From positions 1 through 64,000 of the forward strand of contig NZ_JARFVC010000004.1 of assembly GCF_029193815.1 (NCBI RefSeq): 64,000 nucleotides of DNA, read 5' to 3'. Below, piece by piece: positions 56,095 to 64,000 of this stretch (position 1 is the first letter of the stretch; each line of letters opens with the position of its first letter). Origin of the DNA: Cytobacillus sp. S13-E01 (GTDB lineage Bacteria; Bacillota; Bacilli; Bacillales; Bacillaceae_L). A program made the position numbers and the translations under genes. The notes under the pieces are model-generated. The model was not told where the DNA came from. It saw only the letters and a program-made list of their open reading frames with translations, and made no database searches.

Positions 56095-56307
56095 TTAACG
56101 ACCGTGGTGGTAACCATAGCCAGGATAATACCCACTATGTCCATGATGATAGCCATGTCCAGGATAATAACCACCATGCCCATGATGATAGCCATGTCCA
56201 GGAAAATAACCGCCATGCCCATGATGATAGCCATTACCAGGATAATATCCCCCATGCCCTGGAAAATAACCATGGCCACCATACCTTGCGAAGTTTTGTC
56301 TTCTCAA
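56095..56307 (-). CDS. Gly/His/Tyr-rich repeat protein
   Basis: This 70-residue peptide begins RRQNFARYGGHGYFPGHGG and consists of repeated GYYPGHGYHHGH-like blocks of about 15 residues (three to four copies); His and Gly make up more than half. TTG at 56307 has a strong ribosome site (taggggggat). The many histidines suggest metal binding, and the Gly/Tyr content resembles small coat-type proteins of spore formers; neither is proved. Because the DNA is itself repetitive the frame could be fortuitous, but the start signals argue for a gene. It is convergent with the eut operon. Confidence 0.6.
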   Translation of the reverse strand: MRRQNFARYGGHGYFPGHGGYYPGNGYHHGHGGYFPGHGYHHGHGGYYPGHGYHHGHSGYYPGYGYHHGR

Positions 56308-56622
56308 TTTAAATCCCCCCTAATCGGTTGTAAAAATAGTGTATGTGTCCCTATTCAATTGGGTATAAGGAAACTGCCTATTTGTGGAAGGGAAATTTGT
56401 GCAATCTGGGCAGAATGTAGTGTCATTAGTATACTCCGTTAAGTTTCTGGGTATCTCTGGCATCATATGTCTTCATAAACACATTTACGATCATGCTAGA
56501 GATGGTCGGCTTATAGTTTCGACACGTTCATGGAAGGTGTCGAATTTGATTATACAACTTGAGGCAAAATTAAAGTAGAATTCACAGTTGAAGAAACTTG
56601 AGAGGAAATTAGCTCAGTGTGA
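56308..56622. other. Gene-free spacer
   Basis: Contains a short stem TCGACAC...GTGTCGA (about 56519-56545). No supported gene; open frames on the plus strand lack ribosome sites and family features. Confidence 0.4.
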
Positions 56623-56910
56623 TTATAATTCAAGTTCATATAGTTTCTTCATTTTACCTATTTCTCTTTCATTTCTTACCGTTTTTTCCCACGTTAATTC
56701 ATGGTCAAATTCTAATGAGCTTAATCGGTCCATTATTTCCTGATGTCGTATTTCACTTTCATCACGCAATGAATTTAGTTCTTCTTTCATGCCTTGCAAT
56801 TCATGTCTAAAGCTTGCTTGTTCTTCTTTCATGCTAGTTTGTTCTTCTCTGATACCACCGACCATTGTGATTAACTGTGAGAGCATTTCTTCTATTTTTT
56901 TATCATTCAT
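56623..56910 (-). CDS. Small coiled-coil protein
   Basis: A 95-residue protein starting MNDKKIEEMLSQLITMVGG, followed by heptad-like repeats rich in Glu, Gln and Leu (REEQTSMKEEQASFRHELQG, MKEELNSLRDES) and EWKT-like basic end. It is a predicted continuous coiled coil with no enzymatic motif. Start at 56910 uses GGAGGTGAT; the ATG at 56925 lies in that ribosome site. Similar small coiled-coil proteins are common in Bacillus genomes and have no known function. Confidence 0.7.
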   Translation of the reverse strand: MNDKKIEEMLSQLITMVGGIREEQTSMKEEQASFRHELQGMKEELNSLRDESEIRHQEIMDRLSSLEFDHELTWEKTVRNEREIGKMKKLYELEL

Positions 56911-57202
56911 TATTATCACCTCCATTTTTTATTTTACTATGTTTTATGTTAAATGACTACTGTGTACCAAAACTTACATTCAGTTCGGGAAACAGTAACC
57001 AATAGTATTTTCTTGATTACAGCTATGATCCACATGCTTCCGTTTTTTGCATTTCTATGTTCTCATATACGTAGTTATTTTGTATTATTATTCAAAAATA
57101 TTTATATTATTTATTTCCATTCCCGAAATGATTTGGTATAATTTTCTGTGTATTAAAAAAATACATAGATAGATTACTAGAAGAATTGGAGGGAAATCAT
57201 TT
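56911..57202. other. Divergent promoter region
   Basis: AT-rich 290 bases between divergent genes; must hold promoters for both. GGTATAATTTT at 57134-57144 gives a good -10 (TATAAT) for the peptidase gene. No other feature stands out. Confidence 0.45.
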
Positions 57203-60200
57203 ATGAGAAAGTTTTACGCATCATTTTTGTCGCTATTATTGGTACTATCTTTAATAGCACCTACTACGCTAGCAGCCGAATCTAGCAATCAAAGTACGGT
57301 TCAGATTCAAAATGCTATTGAACTTGACGTAAGTAAATCTTTACTGTCACTAACGGAGATTCGTACTGTGGATGTTAGTGTTGATTTTGGCGAGGTTGTG
57401 AGTCTAGAAGATTTGCAATGGGAGTTTGGCGGAAAGAGTTTCGATGAGTGGAAAAAATGGAACAATGAAACGAAGGACTATAGTGGAGAATCCTTTATTA
57501 AGGTAGTAGAAGAACCACATTATGTAGGCACTTCAACGACAATTGAGGCAACCTTGGAGTTTGGTCTACTTTTTGATACTACCGATCTATCACCTCGGTC
57601 AATTCGAGTTCTTTATCCTGAGTTTATAGGAGACTATGAATTATCACTACTAGCGACAGATAAAGAGGTAGAAGCTTCAACAACTGTAAAACTGAATGTG
57701 TATGACGAATTCTTACTTTATGATGAAATTAAGCCAGCTATTGACAATGTATTTGCAAAAGCTAAAGCTAAAAACGATCGTTACTTAGAATATAAGAAGT
57801 TAGGAGAGTCAGTTCAAGGACGTGCTCTTCACTTTGTTATTTTAGCAAAAGATGAAGCAGCAGTAACAAAATACCTTGATCAAACCTTGCCTCAAGCACT
57901 TGAAAATCCTGGTGAGCTTCTTAAAAAAATTAAGGATGGAACAATTGGAGATTATCAAGTACCAATTTGGTTTAACAACATCCATCCTGATGAAGTTGAG
58001 GGAATTGATTCACAGGCTGAATTACTAGAAAAGTTTGCGCTTGAAGATGAAATTACATTTAAGACAACAGATGAAAATGGTACTGAATCGACAGTCACAC
58101 TTAATGTTGATGAAGTATTGGATAATGTTATATTCTTATTTAATTTTACCCATAATCCTGATGGACGTGCTGCAAATACACGAACTAATGCAAATGGGTT
58201 TGATTTAAACCGTGATAATGCATATCAAACACAGGTTGAAACAATTACGGTTAATGAAGAACTGGCTAAATGGACGCCACTTTCTTTCCTTGATGGGCAT
58301 GGTTATGTTAAAGGATTTTTAATTGAGCCTGCAACACCGCCACATAACCCAAACTTTGAATATGATCTACTAATTAATAATATGCTAGACCAAGCAAATG
58401 CTATGGGTCGAGCAGGAGTTGCGAATTCAAATTTAGAATCTTATGTCATTCCGGCGCTCGACTACGGCAATGGCTGGGATGATATGACTCCAGCTTATAC
58501 AGCTATTTTTGCAATGCTACAGGGTTCACTTGGTCATACAATTGAAGCACCTACTTTAAGTCAGGATTCCTTAAATGCGTTAGTCTATGCAGGTCTAGGG
58601 GCTGCAAACTTTGTAGTAGAAAATAAGGATCAATTATTTAAAAGCCAGCTTGAACTATTCAAACGTGGGGTAGATGGTGAAGACAATCGTGCAGTAGACG
58701 AATTCTATATTAACCAGGCAGGAGAAGAAATAGGTCGTGTCCGTGGTGATAATGAAAACTTCTTCCCAGAATACTATGTCATTCCGGTTGATAAAAACCA
58801 AAAGAATGCTTTAGAAGCAACAAATATGGTTGAGTATTTAATCAGAAATGGGATTAAAGTTGAAAAAACAACAAAAGTAGTAACCGTTGCTGGGGTCACA
58901 TATTCAGCAGGCACGTATATCGTTCCTATGAAACAAGCGAAACGTGGACTTGCAAATGCGATGCTTTACAAGGGTGATGATGTTTCGGATTGGGATGCAA
59001 TGTATGATCCAGTCGTTGTCAACTTCCCCGCACTTAGAGGATTTGATGCACCAGAGGTACGTGTGAAGGATGCATTTACAAATAAGACGACAGAAGTAAA
59101 TTCGGTTACTAAAGTAGCGATCTCGCTTGACACATCAGCACCAAAGCAAATCATTGCTAATTCAAATAATGATGTAGTCAAGATCGTAAATGATCTACTA
59201 GCAAAGGGTAAACAGGTTGATACGGTTTTAGAAGGTAGTAATAAAGGTGATTTTGTTGTTAAAACAAAGGATTTACTGGCTTATGTTGATGAGTATGTAT
59301 TTGATGCAACACCAGTAACTAAAACACCTAAAACAGTAAGACTTAAACAACCTAAAGTAGCTGTAATAGGTTCAAATCAAAGTAAATTCTCATTGCTTGA
59401 GCTTGGATTCACTTTAGTTGACCAAGGAAGCGCAGATGTCATTATTGATGATTCAGGAGCACTTACCCCTGAAAGTTTAGCTGGTAAAACCTATATAGGA
59501 ATTGGTGGTCGAGCCCTTGCTGGTGTCAAAAAGGCAGGACTACTTCAAGGTTTTGACTATCAAACTACTAAGCTATCACATGAAGGACTATTAAAAGCTA
59601 ATGTGAATGATCATCTATTAACCTCTGGTTATGCTGAAAATGAGTTACTATATACAGCGTCAGGCTCGTGGATTACGAAAGTTCCACAAGGAGCAGAAGT
59701 ACTTGCAACAATTTCAGAAGAAGATGATTTTTATGTTGCTGGCTGGTGGCCAGGACATGAGGCTGCTAAAGGGCAAACTCTTGCATTTACTACAACTTTA
59801 GACAATACAACAATGACTATTTTTGCAAATGACTTGGCATTTAGAGGCCATACACAAAATAGCTATCGTTTATTAGCTAATAGTGTATTTGCATCATCGA
59901 TTAAGAATGTAAACAAGAAGAAGTTCTCAGATGTAAATGATAGTTTCTGGGCAAATGATGAAATTGAAGCACTTAGCCTTGATGGAATTATAAATGGTTA
60001 TGCAGATGGCACGTTTAAACCTAATACTTTATTGAACCGTGGACAAGCTGCTGAACTATTAGCAAAAGCACTGAATTTAGAGGTTTCTAACGAACTAAAG
60101 AGTGCGCCATTTAAGGATGTTCCAGTAACTAGTCACTATGCACCATTTGCAGCTTCACTAAAGGCTGTAGGTATTTTCACGGGTAACACAGATGGAACCT

Positions 60201-60439
60201 TTGGAGCAAGTGATACCCTTACGCGAGAACAAATGGCAACGATATTAGTTCGTGCATTTGAACTTAAGGATAATGGTGAAAATGTAACGGTAACAGATAT
60301 GGATAGTATTTCTGATACACATAAAGCAGACGTAAAAATTCTAAAGCAACATGGAATTACGAATGTATCCAAATACCTTCCAAATGATGCAGTTAGTCGA
60401 GCACAATTTGCAGCGTTTTTATATCGGATTTTGTATTAG
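57203..60439 (+). CDS. Secreted M14-type zinc carboxypeptidase with SLH anchor
   Basis: The product has 1078 residues with a Sec signal peptide (MRKFYASFLSLLLVLSLIAP...ALA). The M14 domain lies at about 195-490: zinc site HPDEVEG (His, Glu), FTHNPDGR, NGFDLNRD, third zinc His in FLDGHGYV and catalytic Glu in GHTIEAPTLS. A region of unknown fold follows (500-900) that may bind substrate. The C-terminus has three SLH repeats: FSDVNDSFWANDEIEALSL with GYADGTFKPN, FKDVPVTSHYAPFAASLKA with GNTDGTFGAS, and a degenerate third, which attach it to cell-wall polymer. It likely trims peptides outside the cell. Confidence 0.88.
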   Translation: MRKFYASFLSLLLVLSLIAPTTLAAESSNQSTVQIQNAIELDVSKSLLSLTEIRTVDVSVDFGEVVSLEDLQWEFGGKSFDEWKKWNNETKDYSGESFIKVVEEPHYVGTSTTIEATLEFGLLFDTTDLSPRSIRVLYPEFIGDYELSLLATDKEVEASTTVKLNVYDEFLLYDEIKPAIDNVFAKAKAKNDRYLEYKKLGESVQGRALHFVILAKDEAAVTKYLDQTLPQALENPGELLKKIKDGTIGDYQVPIWFNNIHPDEVEGIDSQAELLEKFALEDEITFKTTDENGTESTVTLNVDEVLDNVIFLFNFTHNPDGRAANTRTNANGFDLNRDNAYQTQVETITVNEELAKWTPLSFLDGHGYVKGFLIEPATPPHNPNFEYDLLINNMLDQANAMGRAGVANSNLESYVIPALDYGNGWDDMTPAYTAIFAMLQGSLGHTIEAPTLSQDSLNALVYAGLGAANFVVENKDQLFKSQLELFKRGVDGEDNRAVDEFYINQAGEEIGRVRGDNENFFPEYYVIPVDKNQKNALEATNMVEYLIRNGIKVEKTTKVVTVAGVTYSAGTYIVPMKQAKRGLANAMLYKGDDVSDWDAMYDPVVVNFPALRGFDAPEVRVKDAFTNKTTEVNSVTKVAISLDTSAPKQIIANSNNDVVKIVNDLLAKGKQVDTVLEGSNKGDFVVKTKDLLAYVDEYVFDATPVTKTPKTVRLKQPKVAVIGSNQSKFSLLELGFTLVDQGSADVIIDDSGALTPESLAGKTYIGIGGRALAGVKKAGLLQGFDYQTTKLSHEGLLKANVNDHLLTSGYAENELLYTASGSWITKVPQGAEVLATISEEDDFYVAGWWPGHEAAKGQTLAFTTTLDNTTMTIFANDLAFRGHTQNSYRLLANSVFASSIKNVNKKKFSDVNDSFWANDEIEALSLDGIINGYADGTFKPNTLLNRGQAAELLAKALNLEVSNELKSAPFKDVPVTSHYAPFAASLKAVGIFTGNTDGTFGASDTLTREQMATILVRAFELKDNGENVTVTDMDSISDTHKADVKILKQHGITNVSKYLPNDAVSRAQFAAFLYRILY

Positions 60440-60518
60440 GTGCCTGTCACCGCCCGAATATTCATGTTTCATAGCGTTGTTCCACATTTTATAATCTGAT
60501 ATATAGATTGACAGAGAG

Positions 60519-60546
60519 AGAGTGGCCTTGTGCTACTCTTTTTTTA
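60519..60546 (+). terminator. Terminator after the M14 peptidase gene
   Basis: AGAGTGGC-CTTGT-GCTACTCT stem (one G-U) followed by TTTTTTT. The structured repeat copy 7 starts directly at the T-run. Confidence 0.8.
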
Positions 60547-60710
60547 AGTGATAAGAAAGTATAAAAGTTTGTACCTAGTTATAGTGTCTAGCTCCGGGCG
60601 CCATCGGACCTGAGGTCATAAGCCAATCCGTCCGGAAGGTTAAAGAACAACCTTCCGGACGGATTGGCTTATGCTGGTCGCCGATAGGCGGGCGCCCTGC
60701 GCTTTTCTTA
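60546..60710 (+). repeat. 163-bp structured repeat, copy 7
   Basis: AAGTGATAAGAAAG to GCGCTTTTCTTA. The inner hairpin is perfect here: CCAATCCGTCCGGAAGGTT and AACCTTCCGGACGGATTGG, 19 pairs. Other copies have a less perfect version. Confidence 0.85.
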
Positions 60711-60777
60711 AGTGATAAGAATGCATAAAAGTTTTTACAGAGTTTTGGTGTCTAGCTCCGGGCCTATCGGATCTGAA
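60709..60777 (+). repeat. Structured repeat, truncated copy 8
   Basis: AAGTGATAAGAATGCATAAA, then GTGTCTAGCTCCGGGC, after which similarity ends at about 60777. Head-to-tail with copy 7. The rest of the spacer to 61014 has no gene; a minus frame at 60640-60870 runs over the repeats and is not credible. Confidence 0.7.
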
Positions 60778-61014
60778 TAATCTTGTTTCACAGCAGGTTC
60801 CCCAATGTAATGGGAATAATTCAGCATATTCTAACCACCAACAGCATACGTTTATATGTGTACAAGCCAATTTACCCTATCCTATTACCAGATTACTAGT
60901 TAATTTGACCTAGATCAAATTAAGTAAAAAGATAGATAGATAGGTATTGGTTTAATTTGGTAGAAGTGTGTTACCATTTAATTGTAAAATCAAAATAGCA
61001 AGGGGGATCATTTT

Positions 61015-63246
61015 TTGAAATTAAAAAAAGTTGGAGTTCTATCATTGTCTGCTGCATTATCTTTAAGTGTCTTTTCATCACAAGTGAGCGCAAGTGATTT
61101 ACCTAATCAAAATAAAGAGAAGCAAATTATTACAATTGCTAGTGTAGATTCAGAGGTTAATAAAGAGACTCTCATAAAAAAATTAAAACAGCTTTTCCCA
61201 GGTAGGTTTGATTTTCTATCGAGTAAGGATTTCTACTTCAACACGGGTCATCGTTATAGTGAAGATGACGAGAGTATTATCCGCTATAACCTCTCATTTA
61301 ATAAAGATTATGATGGTAAACAAGTCTATGGTGGAATTGAATTTGTTGGAGAAGAGCTAGAACTCCAATCATTCTATTATTCACCTTTAGATTATAAAGA
61401 TGCTATTTTTCCCGCAAAAGTAACAGAAAAGAAGGCACTTGAGATTGCAAAGGAATTTTTAGATAGCCAATATCCAAACCTTTCCTACCAGTTAAATAGT
61501 GATGACCTAAATTATTATCCGATACCTATGAATCTAACAGAACCCATCAGTTATCGCTTCCAATTTGAAAGACTTGAAAATGATATACCTGTTATGGGGC
61601 AAAGTACGAATGTGACCGTCCTAGGAAATGGTGAAATCACAGAAGTTTATAGCGGAGACTTTCAAAAGAGCAAAGCAACATATGATGAGAATAATCCTAT
61701 TTTAAATGCAGAATCTGCACTGAAGAAATTAAAGGCTGACCTTGATGTAACATTACAATATATGGTGAATTATGATTATCGTGGTGAAGAAACACAGGTG
61801 AAGTTAGTGTATGGGGTGGAGACTCAAGTCAATGCCATTCATGCAAAAGATGGTAAGTGGTTGGTTGGTCGTGAGTTTACGGACAAACTACCACAATTGA
61901 ATAATATTAAAATGTTAACAAACAAACCTATTAACACTACTGCTAAACCGATAACGGAAAATGATGCAAAAGAGATTGCTAAAAAGCTATTAAGGCCGGG
62001 TAATGATGACATCAAACTACGGATTCAAGAAGTATCAGAACAAGAAAATGATTATTTAGGGAGGTCCATTTATTCCGTAGTTTATATGTATGAAAGCAGA
62101 AACTCAGGAAATGGTGCTAGTATCGAGATTGATAAGAATACAGGTGAAGTAATTAGTTTTTATGATATTTCAGATGATGTTTTTGGATACGATCCTTCAG
62201 ACAAAGACAAAGCTGGGCTAACATATACTCAAGCAGTTGCTAAAGCTCTAGAAAAAATTAAAGAATTTTCACCATCGATTATGCATGAATATTCATATCC
62301 TATTAATAATGAATTAAATAAACTTGAACAAGATCGAGATGAGACATTTTTAACATTCCCAAGAGTGAAAAATGGAATTATCGTATCAGGTGACTCTATT
62401 CAGGTATCGATAAAAAAAGATGGCTCACTAAGACGTTACAGTGTTCAATCACCAGTAGTAAAAGAATGGCCAAGCATAGATAAAGCAGTTGCTAAAGAAA
62501 AAGCATTGCAGGATTACTTAGATCAACTTGATGCAAAACTAGCTTATACAAAAGTAGATTACGAAAAAAATCACTATTCATTAGTTTATTTCCGTGAATT
62601 TGCTAATCAATTTCATTATTACAATGCGATTACTGGAGAATGGGAAAGTCAGAGTTATTATACAGTAGACCCAGGAACGAGTGTGGAAATATCACATCCA
62701 ACTGCTGAACAAGAATTAAACTATCTCATTAAAGCAGGGATTATTAAAGTAGATGACCCAGACACATTTAATGCGGATGCACCACTGACGAAAGGTGAAG
62801 CACTTGATGTTCTGATGAAATCAATTGCAAATTACTACGAGCTTGAGCGAGTAGAATACCAAGACAAGGAAACGTTCTCGAATATCGACAAAGATCATGA
62901 ATACTATTCAGTCATTGAATTAGCAGCACAGCAAAAAATTATCGATACCGAGCAAGATACTTTTTCAGTAGATGAAAACATTTCAAATGAGGAGCTTGCT
63001 TATTGGTATATTCGAGCACTTGGCTTAGACTTAGCTGCAAAACATAGTGATATCTATACACTATCATTTAAAGACTCAGATCTTATTCAGAAAAAATACA
63101 CTGGTTATGTTGCTTTAGCAAATCAATTAGGATTATTCAATGTAAAATACAAATTATTTAACCCATCACATGAAGTGACGTTAGCTGAGCTTGCGGTGGC
63201 TAATATTAAACTAGCGAAACTGATTGGCGAAACAAGGTCATACTAG
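61015..63246 (+). CDS. Secreted YcdB/YcdC-domain protein with SLH-like C-terminus
   Basis: The protein has 743 residues. TTG start after agcaaggggga and a signal peptide (KLKKVGVLSLSAALSLSVFS...VSA). Two YcdB/YcdC-type repeats, each with PepSY-like strands: SYRFQFERLENDIPVMGQST with GNGEITEVYS, and FLTFPRVKNGIIVSGDSIQV with KDGSLRRYS. The C-terminal 200 residues look like two weak SLH-type repeats (LNYLIKAGIIKVDDPDTFNA, ...LTKGEALDVLMKSIA; FSNIDKDHEYYSVIELAAQQ). It is an extracellular protein, possibly cell-wall bound; no catalytic site is visible. Confidence 0.75.
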   Translation: MKLKKVGVLSLSAALSLSVFSSQVSASDLPNQNKEKQIITIASVDSEVNKETLIKKLKQLFPGRFDFLSSKDFYFNTGHRYSEDDESIIRYNLSFNKDYDGKQVYGGIEFVGEELELQSFYYSPLDYKDAIFPAKVTEKKALEIAKEFLDSQYPNLSYQLNSDDLNYYPIPMNLTEPISYRFQFERLENDIPVMGQSTNVTVLGNGEITEVYSGDFQKSKATYDENNPILNAESALKKLKADLDVTLQYMVNYDYRGEETQVKLVYGVETQVNAIHAKDGKWLVGREFTDKLPQLNNIKMLTNKPINTTAKPITENDAKEIAKKLLRPGNDDIKLRIQEVSEQENDYLGRSIYSVVYMYESRNSGNGASIEIDKNTGEVISFYDISDDVFGYDPSDKDKAGLTYTQAVAKALEKIKEFSPSIMHEYSYPINNELNKLEQDRDETFLTFPRVKNGIIVSGDSIQVSIKKDGSLRRYSVQSPVVKEWPSIDKAVAKEKALQDYLDQLDAKLAYTKVDYEKNHYSLVYFREFANQFHYYNAITGEWESQSYYTVDPGTSVEISHPTAEQELNYLIKAGIIKVDDPDTFNADAPLTKGEALDVLMKSIANYYELERVEYQDKETFSNIDKDHEYYSVIELAAQQKIIDTEQDTFSVDENISNEELAYWYIRALGLDLAAKHSDIYTLSFKDSDLIQKKYTGYVALANQLGLFNVKYKLFNPSHEVTLAELAVANIKLAKLIGETRSY

Positions 63247-63277
63247 AAATTATTTTGAGAGCAGTTGCTATTTATTA

Positions 63278-63322
63278 TTCGACATCTTCTATGAAGATGT
63301 CGAAAATTCTGAAGATGTCGAA
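63278..63322 (+). terminator. Palindrome with an extra arm after the YcdB/C gene
   Basis: TTCGACATCTTC-TAT-GAAGATGTCGAA is a perfect 12-pair stem with 3-base loop; a second GAAGATGTCGAA follows at 63311-63322 and could compete for the same left arm. AAAATTCT follows each right arm, without a strong T-run, so its terminator role is tentative. Confidence 0.55.
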
Positions 63323-63426
63323 AATTCTATCTGAACCAATATTTACGTCCCAATACCACATAATATTTTATGATTCACTTGTGGTTTTGGAGGGATATAT
63401 TACGAATTTCCATTAACTCGATTATC

Positions 63427-63549
63427 TCATGAAAAAACTCGAATAAAAATATATAACCAGCCAATAGCGGCTATCCACAAGGGGATACTTAAACTTACTC
63501 CCCATATCATTCCAATAAAAAAACGAGTATTCTCCATTGCCGACACCAT
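63427..63549 (-). CDS. Small membrane protein
   Basis: A 40-residue frame on the minus strand starting at ATG 63549-63547 (or the inner ATG four codons on) reads MENTRFFIGMIWGVSLSIPL and then WIAAIGWLYIFIRVFS. It is almost wholly hydrophobic with aromatic and basic residues at the ends, typical of a real small membrane protein. The ribosome site (aagtgaaag) is weak. I do not know its function. It is convergent with the YcdB/C gene. Confidence 0.5.
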   Translation of the reverse strand: MVSAMENTRFFIGMIWGVSLSIPLWIAAIGWLYIFIRVFS

Positions 63550-63832
63550 CACTTTCACTTATAGATAACCGTGATTAGATTTAAGTCACTTTTTCTATTT
63601 ATACCCATTTACGATTAGTTATATTCAGTGTATCTTCAATGATTCAGTAAAGAGAACATCAAGTGATAAGCTGTTGTCTGTCATAGTAACAACAATTAGA
63701 TTATTTTGAATTAGTTGTTTGTGCTATCTATCAGTTAAAAATAACTTAAAAGTTATATATACATATAGTTAAAAAGACCCTTTTCGGAAGAATCATAGTT
63801 ACTATATACTTAATTAAACAACATAAATTGTA

Positions 63833-63915
63833 CGAAACGGCAAAACCATTGAAAAATGGTGACGCAAAACTATAGGGGCTAATGTCATTGACTATGCCAG
63901 CCAGTTTCCGAATAC
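63833..63915 (+). promoter_or_regulatory. Cyclic di-GMP-I (GEMM) riboswitch
   Basis: GGCAAAACCATTGAAAAATGG, then TGACGCAAAACTATAGGGGCTAA, and later ATGCCAGCCAGTTTCCG match the class I consensus (GGCAAACC..GAAA..GG.GACGCAAAGC..CGGG.CTA...GCCAGCCGGGTTGCC). The GAAA-type tetraloop of P2 with its receptor, and the GACGCAAA joining segment that binds c-di-GMP, are in the right order. A CTCG (63918-63921) that can pair with CGAG (63942-63945) overlapping the ribosome site of the next gene suggests translational control; no strong terminator is seen. Confidence 0.82.
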
Positions 63916-63956
63916 GACTCGTCGATTTATGAATATTTTTTCGAGGGGGATTTTAT

Positions 63957-64000
63957 GTGTTAAAGACTATTTACCGAGTAAAGTACTATTGGCATTATAC
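63957..64000 (+). CDS. Start of a riboswitch-controlled gene, cut by window end
   Basis: GTG 63957 follows GAGGGGGA at a distance of 7 and opens MLKTIYRVKYYWHY, running off the window. An ATG two bases earlier (63955) meets a stop at once. Only 14 residues are visible so the product cannot be named; the c-di-GMP switch before it points to surface, adhesion or signalling functions. Confidence 0.55.
   Translation, partial: MLKTIYRVKYYWHY

Noticed and set aside
56104-56442. Plus-strand Met/Ile-rich open frame of 112 codons
   Set aside because: It is the antisense of the Gly/His-rich gene, whose own strand has a ribosome site; composition is an effect of the repeat.
60640-60870. Minus-strand open frame of 76 codons
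   Set aside because: It translates the inverse of structured repeats 7 and 8.

Overview
The window reads as chromosomal DNA of a low-GC Gram-positive of the family Bacillaceae (Bacillus in the broad sense). The signs are strong purine-rich Shine-Dalgarno sites, frequent TTG and GTG starts, a B. subtilis-like GlpD, Mdh, ComM and YheO-type regulator, SLH-anchored exoproteins, and intergenic palindromes typical of that family. Many genes keep standard operon spacing, but the intergenic space is crowded with decayed mobile DNA.

Layout. 1-2.9 kb: a glycerol locus in which an IS30-type element has destroyed glpK and left glpD intact. 2.9-4.6 kb: a truncated group II intron and a small holin-like type I toxin. 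4.6-18 kb: a YesM/YesN-type two-component pair (regulator frameshifted), a three-gene TRAP transporter, then enzymes of an acidic-sugar pathway (AllA-like cupin, MBL-fold hydrolase, SDR, unknown protein, broken alpha/beta hydrolase, DapA/KdgD-like lyase, aldehyde dehydrogenase, enolase-superfamily dehydratase). 18-25.5 kb: a mobile-element graveyard (IS1182-like transposase remnant, second intron fragment, palindromes, RAYT remnant, second toxin module) around a pRiA4b-like gene and comM. 25.5-34 kb: amide and amino-acid catabolism (acetamidase; RidA, PLP dehydratase, amidohydrolase and regulator on the minus strand; AlaX, M20 hydrolase and AbgT transporter on the plus strand). 34-38.6 kb: a 51-bp tandem repeat, then a FadR-type regulator, MHS transporter and ornithine-cyclodeaminase-like gene.

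38.8-55.8 kb is a complete bacterial-microcompartment ethanolamine locus: eutB1C1, eutWV, eutHSP, eutA, eutB2C2, eutL, eutE, eutM, pduL, a Gram-positive eut protein, eutN, a second single-BMC shell protein with an AT-hook-like tail, and a malate dehydrogenase. Ethanolamine enters by EutH, EutBC (reactivated by EutA) gives acetaldehyde and ammonia, EutE gives acetyl-CoA and NADH, and PduL gives acetyl phosphate. No EutG alcohol dehydrogenase and no EutT is present; Mdh may take over NAD recycling. EutW/EutV probably control the operon by antitermination at strong terminators before eutB1, eutH and eutA. The last 8 kb hold a Gly/His/Tyr-rich small protein, a coiled-coil protein, two secreted SLH-type proteins and a c-di-GMP-I riboswitch that precedes a gene cut by the window end.

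A recurring feature is an approximately 163-bp structured repeat with near-palindromic ends, present in seven full-length or variant copies plus one partial copy. Comparing the two toxin modules gives an empty site and a filled site, so this repeat moves or has moved. All assignments come from reading the sequence and from remembered family signatures; no database search was run.
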